From assembly GCF_016925495.1 (NCBI RefSeq), contig NZ_CP070491.1:3348001-3412000 (forward strand): a stretch of DNA of 64,000 nucleotides, written 5' to 3'. The position numbers and the translations under genes were made by a program. The notes below the pieces were generated by a model, which ran no database searches, was not told where the DNA came from, and was given only the letters and a program-made list of their open reading frames with translations. Positions within the stretch are counted from its first letter, which is position 1, and every line of letters begins with the position of its first letter. Source of the stretch: Methylococcus sp. EFPC2 (GTDB lineage Bacteria > Pseudomonadota > Gammaproteobacteria > Methylococcales > Methylococcaceae). Shown here piece by piece: positions 17,234-26,188 of the stretch.

Positions 17234-17740
17234 TTATTTCTTGGCCGCTTCCGGTGCTTTCGCTTCGGCGGTTCTCGGCGGCGGAACCGCGATCTTGGTG
17301 ATCGTGCCGCCTTCTTCCTCATAGTTCTGCGAACCGACCGCACCGCCCACCTTGAAGCCCTTGGAGGCCAGCAAATCGCCGGCGGCACCCGCGCGGCCCG
17401 CATGATTCGAAACGGGGACCAGGGTGCGATCCTTGGGGATGAACGCCAGGTTCTTTTCCAGATCGCCGGCCTGGACGCTCAGGTACACGGGAAAGCTGCC
17501 GACCTTGCTGACTTCATCCGGACGGCGCACGTCGATGAACAGAACCTGATCGGGCTTCGCCAGCAAGGCGTCGATCTGGGCGCGGTTGAGCTTGGGAGTC
17601 TTGTATTTGTACTCTTGCTGTTGCGCGGCCGCCGGCGCGGCTTTCGCGCCGGCATTCTTGGCGGCGTCGCCTTCCGCGGCAAACGCGGCCGGGGCCGCCA
17701 GCGTCAACAGGACCAGCATCGGTTTTGCGAGTTTTTTCAT
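17234..17740 (-). CDS. Exported rhodanese-like protein lacking the catalytic cysteine
   Basis: 168 residues. The Sec signal (MKKLAKPMLVLLTLAAPAAF) and an Ala-rich linker precede a rhodanese domain (LFIDVRRPDEV, GSFPVYLSVQAGDLEKN). The active-site loop that should read CxxGxR is VPVSNHAGRAG, with Ser in place of Cys, so sulfurtransferase activity is unlikely; a binding role is more plausible. The C-terminus is Ala/Lys/Pro-rich. It heads the dsbD operon, 51 bases before dsbD, with a near-consensus sigma-54-type promoter about 63 bases upstream of its start. Confidence 0.8.
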   Translation of the reverse strand: MKKLAKPMLVLLTLAAPAAFAAEGDAAKNAGAKAAPAAAQQQEYKYKTPKLNRAQIDALLAKPDQVLFIDVRRPDEVSKVGSFPVYLSVQAGDLEKNLAFIPKDRTLVPVSNHAGRAGAAGDLLASKGFKVGGAVGSQNYEEEGGTITKIAVPPPRTAEAKAPEAAKK

Positions 17741-17813
17741 GATCTTCGATTACCTTGTTATCGGATTGAATGTATGTGCGATTACCTAAGCCCAATCGCC
17801 GCCCCATAAGCAG

Positions 17814-17829
17814 AGCAGTTCCCGTGCCA
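17814..17829 (-). promoter_or_regulatory. Candidate sigma-54 promoter of the rhodanese-DsbD-redoxin-cytochrome operon
   Basis: Minus strand TGGCAC-GGGAA-CTGCT matches 10 of 11 sigma-54 consensus positions, with GG and GC ten bases apart. Predicted start near 17803, about 63 bases before the rhodanese-like gene. Confidence 0.65.
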
Positions 17830-17998
17830 GCAGCACCCTGCGACGAACGCTCCCCCCTGCGCACGCACGGGCCTCTATCCTGCCGGCCGGCCCCCGAAAC
17901 GCGCCGGTCCGACTGCGCAGCGAATAGCCTTACGAAGCTGTTGGAAATTCAGCAGCGGGAATGCATGCCTGTTTGCAGGGCAGCATCGACCCGGACTA

Positions 17999-19000
17999 TC
18001 AGCGGTTGGTGAGCTGCAGCTCGATACGCCGGTTCCGGGCATAAGCCGCCACGCTTTCGCCCGCGTCCAGCGGCTGGAACTGCCCGAAGCCGTTCGCCGA
18101 CAAACGCTCCGCGGGTATGCCGCTGCTGGCCAGGTATTTGACGATGGCGACCGCCCGCGCGGTGGACAGCTCCCAGTTGGAGGGAAAGCGGTCGGTATGG
18201 ATGGGCACGCGATCGGTGTGACCGTCGATGCGCAGCACCCAGTCGATGTTGGCCGGAATATTCGAGCTGAGCTCGCGCAGCGTGGTCACGAGCTGCGCCA
18301 GGCGCCCCTGGGCCGCGGGGTCGAGCTCGGCCGACCCCGACTCGAACAGGATGTCCGTCGGCACGACGAAGCGGTCGCCCACCACGCGCACATCGTTGCG
18401 ACTGCCGAGCGCCTCGCGCAGCTTGCCGAAGAATTCGGAACGGTAGCGCTCCAGCTTGCTCACCTGGCTTGCCAGCGCGGCCGTCAAGCGCTGGTCGAGA
18501 TCGGCGATTTTCTGGTCCTTGGCACTACTGTCCTTACTGGCCAGTTCCAGCGCGGCGGACAATTTGACCACGTCCTGCTTGGCCGTTTCCGTATCGGTCG
18601 ATAAACGCGTGACCTCCGTTTCCAATTGACGCTTGAGCTCGGTCAAGGCGGCGATGTCGGCGGCCAGCGAGACCTCCCGGTTGGCCGAGTTCTCGAGCGC
18701 GCCGTTGAGGCGATCGCGTTCGCTGCGGGACTGATCGAGCGACGCGGCCAGGTCGGCGATGCGCGCGTCCTGCCGGCGCTGGGCGTCCTCGCTGAGCGTC
18801 AGCGACCGGCTCAGTTCGACGACCCGCCCGTTCACGACCTCGAGTGCCCGGCTCTTGCCTGCCAGCGTGTCGCTCAGCACGGCCTGGCCGATGGCGAAGA
18901 TCATCAGCACGAAGATCATCACCATGATGAGCGAGGTCAGGGCGTCGACAAACCCGGGCCAGACGTCGAAGGCGCGCCGCCGGCGAGCGATACGGCTCAT
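17999..19000 (-). CDS. OmpA/MotB-type peptidoglycan-binding stator partner
   Basis: 333 residues. One N-terminal membrane helix (DALTSLIMVMIFVLMIFAIG) is followed by a long coiled coil (about 55-190) and a C-terminal OmpA-like domain: FESGSAELDPAAQGRLAQL, then RIDGHTDRVPI and ARNRRIELQLTNR. Together with the overlapping upstream MotA-like gene (4-base overlap, ATGA) it forms a proton-driven stator-like unit fixed to peptidoglycan. No flagellar gene is nearby. The pair also resembles ZorA/ZorB of Zorya defence systems, but no ZorC, ZorD or ZorE gene follows. Confidence 0.85.
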   Translation of the reverse strand: MSRIARRRRAFDVWPGFVDALTSLIMVMIFVLMIFAIGQAVLSDTLAGKSRALEVVNGRVVELSRSLTLSEDAQRRQDARIADLAASLDQSRSERDRLNGALENSANREVSLAADIAALTELKRQLETEVTRLSTDTETAKQDVVKLSAALELASKDSSAKDQKIADLDQRLTAALASQVSKLERYRSEFFGKLREALGSRNDVRVVGDRFVVPTDILFESGSAELDPAAQGRLAQLVTTLRELSSNIPANIDWVLRIDGHTDRVPIHTDRFPSNWELSTARAVAIVKYLASSGIPAERLSANGFGQFQPLDAGESVAAYARNRRIELQLTNR

Positions 19001-20052
19001 GCGCGTGCGCTGTGCGTATCCAGTGCCACGGCGACGGTCCGCGCGAGCAGGCGCAATTCGTCGCGCAATTCGTCGGGCAATTGCGTATCGCGCTTGGACT
19101 GGCCGGCGATCTGCCGCAACACGTTTTTGAGCTCGTCCTGCACCGTGGCCGCCGTCTGGCGCTCCTGCACGTCGCGATCGAACAAGTTGTTGAAACGTTC
19201 GAACTGAGCCGCGAGTTCGGCAATCTGTTCGTCACTGTCGCGGCGCACCCGCTCCACATCGACGATGGCGCGCTGCATGCGTTCGAGGCCGTCCGCGGTC
19301 TGCGCCAGCAAGGCCTGGATGTAGGGGGAAACCGAACCCTCGCCCTCCACCGGAGCTCCCGAGGACAAGTGCGTCATGCTCGACAGCCATTCTTCGAGTT
19401 CGTTGTAGAAGCGGTTTTGCGCGTGACCGGATTGCAGGTCGAGAAAGCCAATCACCAGCGAACTGGCGAGGCCGAACAGCGAGGTCGAGAAACTCGTCGA
19501 CATGCCGCCCAGGGGTTGCTTCAGGTTGTCCTTGAGCCCGGTGAACATGTTCACCGCGTCGTTACCCACGTTCAGCGCGCCGATAATGTCGGATACCGAG
19601 CGTATGGTGACGAGCAGCCCCCAGAACGTGCCGAGCAGCCCGAGAAAAATCGCCAGCCCGGTCAAATAACGCGAAAGATCGCGCGATTCTTCCAGGCGCA
19701 ACTGCACGCTATCCAGAATCGTACGCATCGAAGGCGCCGAGAGCGCGGCGCGCCCCCGCTCCCGTCCGGCCAACATGCGCGCCATGGGCGCGAGCAGGCG
19801 GGGTCGTATCGTAATGGGGCGGTCCGGATGGGAGCGGCGAAACGACGTGATCCACCGGACTTCACGCGACAGCACCAGCACCTGGCGCACATTGACGAGT
19901 ATGCCCGCGCCCAGCACGGTGAGTATCACGCCGTTGAAAAACGGGTTGGCCGCGAAAATTTCGGCGAGCCGCTCCTGGACCAGCACACCGAGCGCGGCGA
20001 CGCAGGCAAGAAAGCTCGCCATCCAGAGTAGGACGGGGGTAGGTCTGCTCAT
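18997..20052 (-). CDS. MotA/TolQ/ExbB-type proton channel, partner of the OmpA protein
   Basis: 352 residues. Two N-terminal hydrophobic segments (LLWMASFLACVAALGVLVQ; NGVILTVLGAGILVNV) precede a loop and the channel signature FLGLLGTFWGLLVTIRSVSD, then SFSTSLFGLASSLVIGFLDL. A charged C-terminal region of about 110 residues is likely coiled coil. It forms the proton-conducting half of a stator-like complex with the downstream OmpA protein. The ATG at 20050-20052 was chosen because the first membrane segment follows at once; no clear Shine-Dalgarno site is visible there. Confidence 0.85.
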   Translation of the reverse strand: MSRPTPVLLWMASFLACVAALGVLVQERLAEIFAANPFFNGVILTVLGAGILVNVRQVLVLSREVRWITSFRRSHPDRPITIRPRLLAPMARMLAGRERGRAALSAPSMRTILDSVQLRLEESRDLSRYLTGLAIFLGLLGTFWGLLVTIRSVSDIIGALNVGNDAVNMFTGLKDNLKQPLGGMSTSFSTSLFGLASSLVIGFLDLQSGHAQNRFYNELEEWLSSMTHLSSGAPVEGEGSVSPYIQALLAQTADGLERMQRAIVDVERVRRDSDEQIAELAAQFERFNNLFDRDVQERQTAATVQDELKNVLRQIAGQSKRDTQLPDELRDELRLLARTVAVALDTHSARA

Positions 20053-20771
20053 TGGCGATACAAGGAGGAAAGGCTCGGAATCCGGTCCGTGGAGAAGGAC
20101 GGGGCAATTCATCGATCGCGGCGCGCGGACTAGGCCGCGGGACGGGCTCGGGCCCATGCCCCTTCAATTGACGTGCCAATCCGGTTCAGCTCCTGCGAGA
20201 CGAGGAACGAATCCAGCGCCGGAAGCGCCTTGCAAGCCGTTACACGCCCTCCGCAGCGTAGCACTTGCCGAGCCGAGCAAGCCCCCTGGACTGCTGCGAC
20301 ACGAACATGGCTGCTGCCCCTCTGCTTCTCCGCCACCATCCCGACCGCGCCCGCCGGGCCCCGACGCTCGGACTTGCGGTGAGAATCTTCGCCTTGACGA
20401 CGTCCCGACATAACCTTATGGTTAATAGGGACACACGGGCCTGCTACCGCCAGCCCCCTCTCCTCGGCACTCCGTCGACCATCCCTGGCTGCTTGTATTG
20501 CAGCACCTTCTCAGCATGTTGATCGCCCATCAGCACCGCGCCCAGGGGCGCGGAAGCGGCGGAGCGCGTGCGTTGCCGCAATCATCGCTTTTCGCTCATT
20601 TTTTTACCCACTATTTCAGTCGGTTACACGCTCCAGATCGGGCATGACCCGCCGAAGGCACAACAGTTGCTTTGAACAACCGCGATGAGGTCGAGTTTCG
20701 TGGTTGCTCCCAGCCAACGCCATCGATGCTCTCGCATTCTCCTGGTCCTACTTGATTTGGAAGTGATATCG
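20053..20771. other. Divergent region between the stator pair and the first PSCyt2-DUF1501 cassette
   Basis: This 719-base stretch has no supported gene. It contains a GC-rich hairpin (CCGCGCCC with GGCGCGG, about 20537-20552) and, near its end, the sigma-54-type promoter of the first cassette at 20656-20671. The short frames present are not convincing. Confidence 0.5.
20656..20671 (+). promoter_or_regulatory. Candidate sigma-54 promoter of PSCyt2-DUF1501 cassette 1
   Basis: AGGCAC-AACAG-TTGCT matches 10 of 11 sigma-54 consensus positions, with GG (20657) and GC (20669) ten bases apart. Predicted start near 20682, about 90 bases before the gene at 20772. Confidence 0.65.
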
Positions 20772-23321
20772 ATGAAAAAGAAAACGAACATAGCGGTTAT
20801 GTTAAGTATCGCGGCCGGGGTCGCGGTGGCAGCCGAAGAAAAACCATTGACCGATGCCGCGGCGAAAGCGATCGCCGATTGGCAGCAAACGGTAGGTGGC
20901 AGCGCCAAGGCGGCGCAGGCGCCTGCAGGCGGCGATGCTGCCAAAGCAGCAGCGGCCTGGCAGCAGCAGGTAGGCGGCGAAGCCAAGACGGCCCAAGCGC
21001 CGGTGGCCGAAAAACCCGCCGCTGCGCCCGCCGCAGAACCGGCGAAAGTGGCACAGGCCGCTCCTGCGGCGGAGAAGCCGGCAGAAACGGCCGACGCCTC
21101 TAAAGCAGCCCCCGCTGCGGCACCGGCCAAACTGTGGTCATGGGTACCGGTCGCGCGTCCGGAAGTCCCCACCGTCAAACAGCAAGAATGGGTCAAGAGC
21201 CCGCTGGACGCATTCGTCCTCGCCAAGCTGGAAGAGAAAGGCCTGAAGCCCTCTCCGGAAGCCGACCGCGCCTCGCTGATCCGCCGCGTGACCCTGGATC
21301 TCTGGGGCATCATCCCGACGCCGGAAGAAGTCCAGGCCTTCGTCAATGACCAATCCCCGGACGCTTACGAAAAGGTGGTCGACCGCCTGCTGTCCTCGCC
21401 CCGCTACGGCGAGCGCCAGGCCCGCCATTGGCTCGACCTAGCCCGCTACGCCGACAGCGCCGGCTTCCAGGGCGACCAGACCCGTCCCAACCAGTGGCGC
21501 TACCGCGACTACGTCATCAAGGCGTTCAACGAGGACAAGCCTTACAGTCGTTTCATCCAGGAACAGATCGCCGGCGACGAGATCGCTCCCAACGATCAGA
21601 ATGCCCTGGTTGCGACTGGCTTCCTGGCCGGCTACCCGGACAACAACAACTCGCGCGACCTGGTACAGCGCAAGTACCAGATCACCACCGACATCGTCGA
21701 CACCGTCAGCACCGCGGTTCTGGGCTCCAGCTTCCAGTGCGCAAGATGCCACAACCACAAGACGGACAAGTTCACCCAGAAGGACTACTACTCGCTGCAG
21801 TCTTTCTTCGCCAACACCAGCTTCTCCGAGCGGCAGGAAGCTCTCGTCAAGGGCGAAGTGGATCTGAAGTACGAAGCCGATAAGGCGAAATACGAGGCGG
21901 CCGTCAAGGAACTCAAGGAAAAGCAGCGCGCGATCCTGGCCCCCGTACTGGAGAAGGCCGTCAAGTATCAGAAGGAACGCTATCTGACCGACAGCCGCGA
22001 ATCGCTGTTCAAGCCCAAGGATCAATGGAATGCTCACGACCGCTGGATCAACTACCGCTGGGCGAGCGTGACCGCGGACGACGACTTCGGTGCTTACCTG
22101 CGCGAAACCACCGAAAACAAGGACAGCCCGGACTACGATGCGTCCAACAAGGAGCGTTGGGAAGAGTATAAGAAGGTTAGCGATGAGCTGAAAAAGCTGG
22201 ATAAGCTCAAGCCCAAGCACTCCAATTGGATCACTACCGCGACGGAACTCGGTCACGCCGACGCGCCGCCCACTTATGTATTCTTCGGCGGCAACCACGA
22301 GCGTCCGCTGGACGAAGTGCAGCCGGCCTTCCCGGCGGGCATCACCGACGAGAAGCCGGTCGTCACTCCGACCGCCACGTCATCCGGGCGCCGCACCGCG
22401 CTGGCCAACTGGCTGACGAGTTCCAACAACCCGCTGACCGCACGCGTCTTCGTCAACCGCGCTTGGGGCCAGTTGTTTGGGTCGGGCATCGTCCGCACCG
22501 TCAGCGACTTCGGCAAGGCCGGCGACAAGCCCACCAACCAGGCCCTGCTGGACTTCGTCGCCGACGACTTCGTCAAGAAAGGCTGGAGCGTCAAGCAGTT
22601 GCACCGCGACATCGTGCTGTCGAGCACCTACAGGCAGTCTTCCGACTACCGCGAGGAAATCGCCAAGGCCGATCCGGCGAACAATCTGCTGGGCGTGTTC
22701 CCACGCAAGCGACTGGAAGCCGAGCAGATCCGCGACTCCCTGCTGGCCGCATCCGGCAAGCTGGACACCAAGATCGGCGGACCTAGCGTCTACGCGCCGC
22801 TGCCCACCGGCCTGGAAGCCGGACAGCTCTGGTCCAACGCCAAAGAAGATCAGGAACCCAACCGCCGCAGTCTCTACATCTTCACGCGACGGAGTATTCC
22901 TTACCCGCTGCTGGAAACCTTCGACATGGCTTCCGCACAGCAAGTACACAGCAAGCGTGATGTGACCACCACCCCATTGCAGGCGCTCACTCTGTACAAC
23001 AACGACCAGGTATTCCAGTGGTCGCAAGCCCTGGCTGCCCGCGTCATCAACGAAGCCGGCAAGGACGAAACGGCCCAGTTGGAACGTCTGTATCAAATCT
23101 TGTTCGCCCGCAGCCCGGACGAAGAAGAGAAAGCAACGCTGCTGTCCTTCCTGGATAACCACGAAAAAGTAATCCTGGAAAAAGCGGCCGACGGCAAGTT
23201 CGCCATCGCCGTTCCGCAAGGCGTCAAGGAAGGCAAGATACAGAACCCCATCCGCGCCGCGGCGTTCGTCGACCTGGTCCACACCGTCGCGAACTCCAAC
23301 GACTTCGTCTACCGGTTCTAA
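20772..23321 (+). CDS. Exported PSCyt2/PSD1 (DUF1549-DUF1553) heme protein, cassette 1
   Basis: 849 residues. A Sec signal (MKKKTNIAVMLSIAAGVAVA) is followed by an Ala-rich linker containing a tandem 22-residue repeat (residues 30-51 and 56-77). The DUF1549 domain (about 130-340) has SPLDAFVLAKLEEKGLKPS, GERQARHWLDLARYADS and a single c-type heme motif CARCHNHK at residues 323-327. A charged middle region leads to the DUF1553 domain (about 535-840), with SSGRRTALANWLTSSNNPLT and NRAWGQLFGSGIVRTVSDF. These families are abundant and of unknown activity in Planctomycetes. The DUF1501 gene follows after 34 bases. Start chosen at the signal peptide. Confidence 0.9.
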   Translation: MKKKTNIAVMLSIAAGVAVAAEEKPLTDAAAKAIADWQQTVGGSAKAAQAPAGGDAAKAAAAWQQQVGGEAKTAQAPVAEKPAAAPAAEPAKVAQAAPAAEKPAETADASKAAPAAAPAKLWSWVPVARPEVPTVKQQEWVKSPLDAFVLAKLEEKGLKPSPEADRASLIRRVTLDLWGIIPTPEEVQAFVNDQSPDAYEKVVDRLLSSPRYGERQARHWLDLARYADSAGFQGDQTRPNQWRYRDYVIKAFNEDKPYSRFIQEQIAGDEIAPNDQNALVATGFLAGYPDNNNSRDLVQRKYQITTDIVDTVSTAVLGSSFQCARCHNHKTDKFTQKDYYSLQSFFANTSFSERQEALVKGEVDLKYEADKAKYEAAVKELKEKQRAILAPVLEKAVKYQKERYLTDSRESLFKPKDQWNAHDRWINYRWASVTADDDFGAYLRETTENKDSPDYDASNKERWEEYKKVSDELKKLDKLKPKHSNWITTATELGHADAPPTYVFFGGNHERPLDEVQPAFPAGITDEKPVVTPTATSSGRRTALANWLTSSNNPLTARVFVNRAWGQLFGSGIVRTVSDFGKAGDKPTNQALLDFVADDFVKKGWSVKQLHRDIVLSSTYRQSSDYREEIAKADPANNLLGVFPRKRLEAEQIRDSLLAASGKLDTKIGGPSVYAPLPTGLEAGQLWSNAKEDQEPNRRSLYIFTRRSIPYPLLETFDMASAQQVHSKRDVTTTPLQALTLYNNDQVFQWSQALAARVINEAGKDETAQLERLYQILFARSPDEEEKATLLSFLDNHEKVILEKAADGKFAIAVPQGVKEGKIQNPIRAAAFVDLVHTVANSNDFVYRF
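20859..21002 (+). repeat. In-frame tandem duplication in the PSCyt2 linker
   Basis: Two 66-base units (20859-20924 and 20937-21002) encode 22-residue copies built around ADWQQTVGGSAKAAQ and AAWQQQVGGEAKTAQ. The unit is missing from the two other cassettes, so it is a local expansion of the Ala-rich linker after the signal peptide. Confidence 0.8.
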
Positions 23322-23355
23322 AACCAACCACACATCCGTATAGAGGCAAATGCAC

Positions 23356-24795
23356 ATGAGCAAACATTCGCGCAGAGACTTCCTGTTGAAATCCTCCTTT
23401 GGCCTGGGCGGCGTCGCCGTCAGCGCCATGCTGCCCGGCGGCGGCTTCATCTCTTCCGCCCTGGCCGCCGACCTGGTCGATCCGCTGGCACCCAAGCAGC
23501 CGCACTTCGCCCCCAAGGTGAAGTCGGTCATCTGGCTGCACCAGGACGGCGCTCCTTCCACCCTGGACCTGTACGACTACAAGCCGGAACTGGTCAAGCT
23601 GGCCGGCCAGGACGTACCCCCGTCCTTCCTGAAGGGCATCAAGACCAGTACCCAGGGCGGCGTGGGCAAGCTGTATGCTTCCAAGCGCACCTGGAAGCAG
23701 TACGGTCAGAGCGGCGCGTGGTTCTCCGACCTGCTGCCCAACCTGGCTCAGCAGGCGGACAAGATCGCCTTCATCAAGAACAGCACCACAGTCGGCGCGA
23801 CCCACGACATCTCCATCCTCAAGCTGAACACCGGCGACCTGCAGCCGGGCCGTCCGTCGCTGGGCGCCTGGATCACCTACGCCCTGGGTTCCGCCAATCC
23901 GGACCTGCCGGCCTACGTCGTGCTATACAACGGTAAGAAAGAGCCCACCGGCGGCTCCGTGAACTGGAGCTCGGGCTTCCTGCCCGCGGTCTACCAGGGC
24001 ACCGCTTTCCGTCCGGGCCCGGTTCCTATCCTCAATCTGGAGCGCCCCGAGCTGATCGCCGACAAGCAGCAGCGTGACAACCTCAACCTGTTGGCCGCCC
24101 TCAACCGCCAGCAGGCAAAAGGCCACCCGGAAGACACCGAGCTGCAAGCCCGTTTGAACTCCTACGAACTGGCCTACCGCATGGAATCGTCCGCACCGGA
24201 AGCGGTCAACCTGAGCAAGGAAAGCGATGCCACCAAGGAACTGTACGGTCTGAACGACGAAGCCAGCCGCGCCTACGGCACCAACCTGCTGCGCGCCCGT
24301 CGTCTGGTCGAGCGCGGCGTGCGCTTCATCCAGGTTGTCACCGGACCGACCGAAATCAAGGGTCAGGAAAGGAACTGGGACGCTCACCAGGATCTCGAAG
24401 AGAACCACGGTGCGCACGCCAAGGCCGTGGACAAGCCGATCGCCGGCCTGCTGGCCGACCTGGCGGCTCGCGGCTTGCTGGATTCCACCCTGGTGGTCTG
24501 GACCTCCGAGTTCGGTCGTACCTCCTACGGCCAGAGCGGCAACGGCCGCGACCACAACCCTTGGGGCTACACCCAGTGGCTGGCTGGCGGCGGCGTGAAG
24601 GCCGGCTTCACCCTCGGCGAAACCGACGAAATCGGCTTGCAGTCCCAGGGCAAGAAGGTCGACACCTATGACCTGCACGCGACGGTACTCCAGCTGCTCG
24701 GTCTGGATCACCTCAAGACCATCTACCAGCAGAAAGGCCGCGCCGAGCGCCCGACCGTGGTTTATGGCGAAGTCGTGAAGGAACTGCTCGTCTAA
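23356..24795 (+). CDS. Tat-exported DUF1501 protein, cassette 1
   Basis: 479 residues. The start MSKHSRRDFLLKSSFGLGG is a twin-arginine signal, so the protein is exported folded, probably with a bound metal. DUF1501 belongs to the alkaline phosphatase/sulfatase-like fold; candidate metal-site segments are WLHQDGAPSTLDLYD, NWDAHQDLEENHGAH, WTSEFGRTSYGQ and NGRDHNPWG. Its catalytic reaction is not established. It is coupled to the heme protein upstream (34-base gap), and a hairpin terminator follows. I chose the second ATG (23356) over 23350 because GAGG at 23342-23345 is then properly spaced and because the two paralogues start MSNTSRRDF. Confidence 0.9.
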   Translation: MSKHSRRDFLLKSSFGLGGVAVSAMLPGGGFISSALAADLVDPLAPKQPHFAPKVKSVIWLHQDGAPSTLDLYDYKPELVKLAGQDVPPSFLKGIKTSTQGGVGKLYASKRTWKQYGQSGAWFSDLLPNLAQQADKIAFIKNSTTVGATHDISILKLNTGDLQPGRPSLGAWITYALGSANPDLPAYVVLYNGKKEPTGGSVNWSSGFLPAVYQGTAFRPGPVPILNLERPELIADKQQRDNLNLLAALNRQQAKGHPEDTELQARLNSYELAYRMESSAPEAVNLSKESDATKELYGLNDEASRAYGTNLLRARRLVERGVRFIQVVTGPTEIKGQERNWDAHQDLEENHGAHAKAVDKPIAGLLADLAARGLLDSTLVVWTSEFGRTSYGQSGNGRDHNPWGYTQWLAGGGVKAGFTLGETDEIGLQSQGKKVDTYDLHATVLQLLGLDHLKTIYQQKGRAERPTVVYGEVVKELLV

Positions 24796-24819
24796 CGCGC
24801 AGGTTTCGCAACCCCCACC

Positions 24820-24855
24820 GGATAGGCCCGGGAGAGACATCTTCCGGGCCTATCC
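24820..24855 (+). terminator. Hairpin terminator after cassette 1
   Basis: A perfect 12-bp inverted repeat (24820-24831 with 24844-24855) around a 12-base loop, starting 24 bases past the DUF1501 stop. The T run after it is short. Confidence 0.6.
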
Positions 24856-25056
24856 GCGTTTGGGTGCGACGCACCGGACAGCCCGTTATTCAGGTTCGAA
24901 GCGGTGGCTCGATTGCCGCCGGATGCTGAACCCCGCTGACCATGCCCAGTCCACCGGCCGTAAGCTCGTCGAGCCGACCACCCGGGCATCGTGCCAGCCC
25001 GTTTTCAACCCAATAAATGGGCGGAGTGCTTACTCCGGCCCCTCAGGTTTCCGTAA

Positions 25057-25437
25057 ATGTTTAAGAAGATTTTACTTGCCGGCTTCTTTTTTGCGCTGGC
25101 AGGCACCGTTACTCCTTCGCACGCCGAAGTCGACGAAGATTTCATGCAGACCGTCGAGGACACCCACAAGAGCCTGGCCTCGAATCTCGCGACCCAAACG
25201 ACCGAAAACGCCGTTACGGACGCCAAGTTGCTGGAAGGCTATTTCGCCGAGATCGAAGCCTTTTTCGTCAAGAAGCCGGACGCTCAGGACGGCGTCGACT
25301 GGTCGAAGAAAAGCCGTGAACTGGTGTCCCAGATTATTACCACGCTGGCCGCCAACGATTTCGAAGGCGCCCAGAAGGCCCATGCGGAACTCGGCCGCAC
25401 CTGCAAGGACTGCCACCGCAAATACAACGACGACTAA
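25057..25437 (+). CDS. Small exported cytochrome c'-like protein
   Basis: 126 residues. Sec signal (MFKKILLAGFFFALAGTVTPSHA), then an acidic helical domain with one heme motif CKDCH five residues from the end of the last helix (CHRKYNDD). The C-terminal heme and all-helical build suggest a cytochrome c'/c556-like protein; it is shorter than the other two in this window and only distantly alike. It is the first of four consecutive plus-strand genes for periplasmic redox proteins; the diheme cytochrome gene starts 15 bases after its stop. A poor sigma-54-like site is present at about 24902-24916, not convincing. Confidence 0.85.
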   Translation: MFKKILLAGFFFALAGTVTPSHAEVDEDFMQTVEDTHKSLASNLATQTTENAVTDAKLLEGYFAEIEAFFVKKPDAQDGVDWSKKSRELVSQIITTLAANDFEGAQKAHAELGRTCKDCHRKYNDD

Positions 25438-25452
25438 GGCGCGACTCACTCG

Positions 25453-26115
25453 ATGAAAATGCTGCGTAACACCTGGATCACGCTGATCCTCGCTACGCTC
25501 TGCATGCCCGTCAGCGGGGCCGAAGCGCCACCGGAAAGCGCCGAGGGCATCAAACAGCGCATCGGTCAGGGCGATCCTGCGGCCGGCAAGACCAAGGCGG
25601 AGTCCGAGCTATGCCAGGGCTGCCACGGCGACGACGGCAACAGCACGGTCATCGGCGTGCCCAAGCTGGCCGGCCAGTACGCCGGCTACCTGATCAAGCA
25701 GCTCCAGGACTTCCGCTCCCTAAGCCGGCGCAACCGCATCATGAATGCCATGGCGGAAGGCCTGGGCGACGCCGACCTGGCCGACATTGGAGCCTATTTC
25801 GCCAGCCAGACTCGAAGCAAGAACGCAGAATCGGCCCCCAATCAAGTCGCCAAGGATTTGTTTTTATACGGCGATGTCAACCGCAGCCTCGACTCCTGCG
25901 TGAGCTGCCACGACTTGAACGGCAAGGGCCGGATTTCAGCGGGCGTGACCTACCCGGCGATTGCCGCTCAGACCAAGGGTTACCTTCGTCTGCAACTCCT
26001 CAACTTCAAAATCGGCGTACGCACCAATAGCCCGCAAGGCGTGATGAACAAGGTCGCCGATGCCCTGACGGAAGAGGAAATCGTGGCGTTGGCGGAATAC
26101 CTTTCGGGACTTTAA
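25453..26115 (+). CDS. Exported diheme cytochrome c (c4-like)
   Basis: 220 residues. A Sec signal (ITLILATLCMPVSGAEA) precedes two class I cytochrome c domains: CQGCHGDDGNS with an axial-Met candidate in NAMAEG, and CVSCHDLNGKG with VMNKVA. This is the cytochrome c4-type plan of two linked c domains used in periplasmic electron shuttling. It is co-directional with and 15 bases after the small cytochrome gene, so probably the same transcript. It may accept electrons from, or give them to, the heme-bearing PSCyt2 proteins; that is inference from position only. Confidence 0.85.
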   Translation: MKMLRNTWITLILATLCMPVSGAEAPPESAEGIKQRIGQGDPAAGKTKAESELCQGCHGDDGNSTVIGVPKLAGQYAGYLIKQLQDFRSLSRRNRIMNAMAEGLGDADLADIGAYFASQTRSKNAESAPNQVAKDLFLYGDVNRSLDSCVSCHDLNGKGRISAGVTYPAIAAQTKGYLRLQLLNFKIGVRTNSPQGVMNKVADALTEEEIVALAEYLSGL

Positions 26116-26188
26116 CGGACCGTAGAAACCACTCGGGCCGTGCTAGGCCCTAATCCACTCAACCACCCACAACACCGGGAGCAAACCC

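Noticed and set aside
17999-20052. Zorya anti-phage system
   Set aside because: Only ZorA/ZorB-like halves are present. No ZorC, ZorD or ZorE, and no other defence gene is nearby.
24902-24917. Sigma-54-like site upstream of the 25057 cytochrome gene
   Set aside because: Has TTGC and correct spacing, but the -24 element is CGGTGG, with only GG matching.
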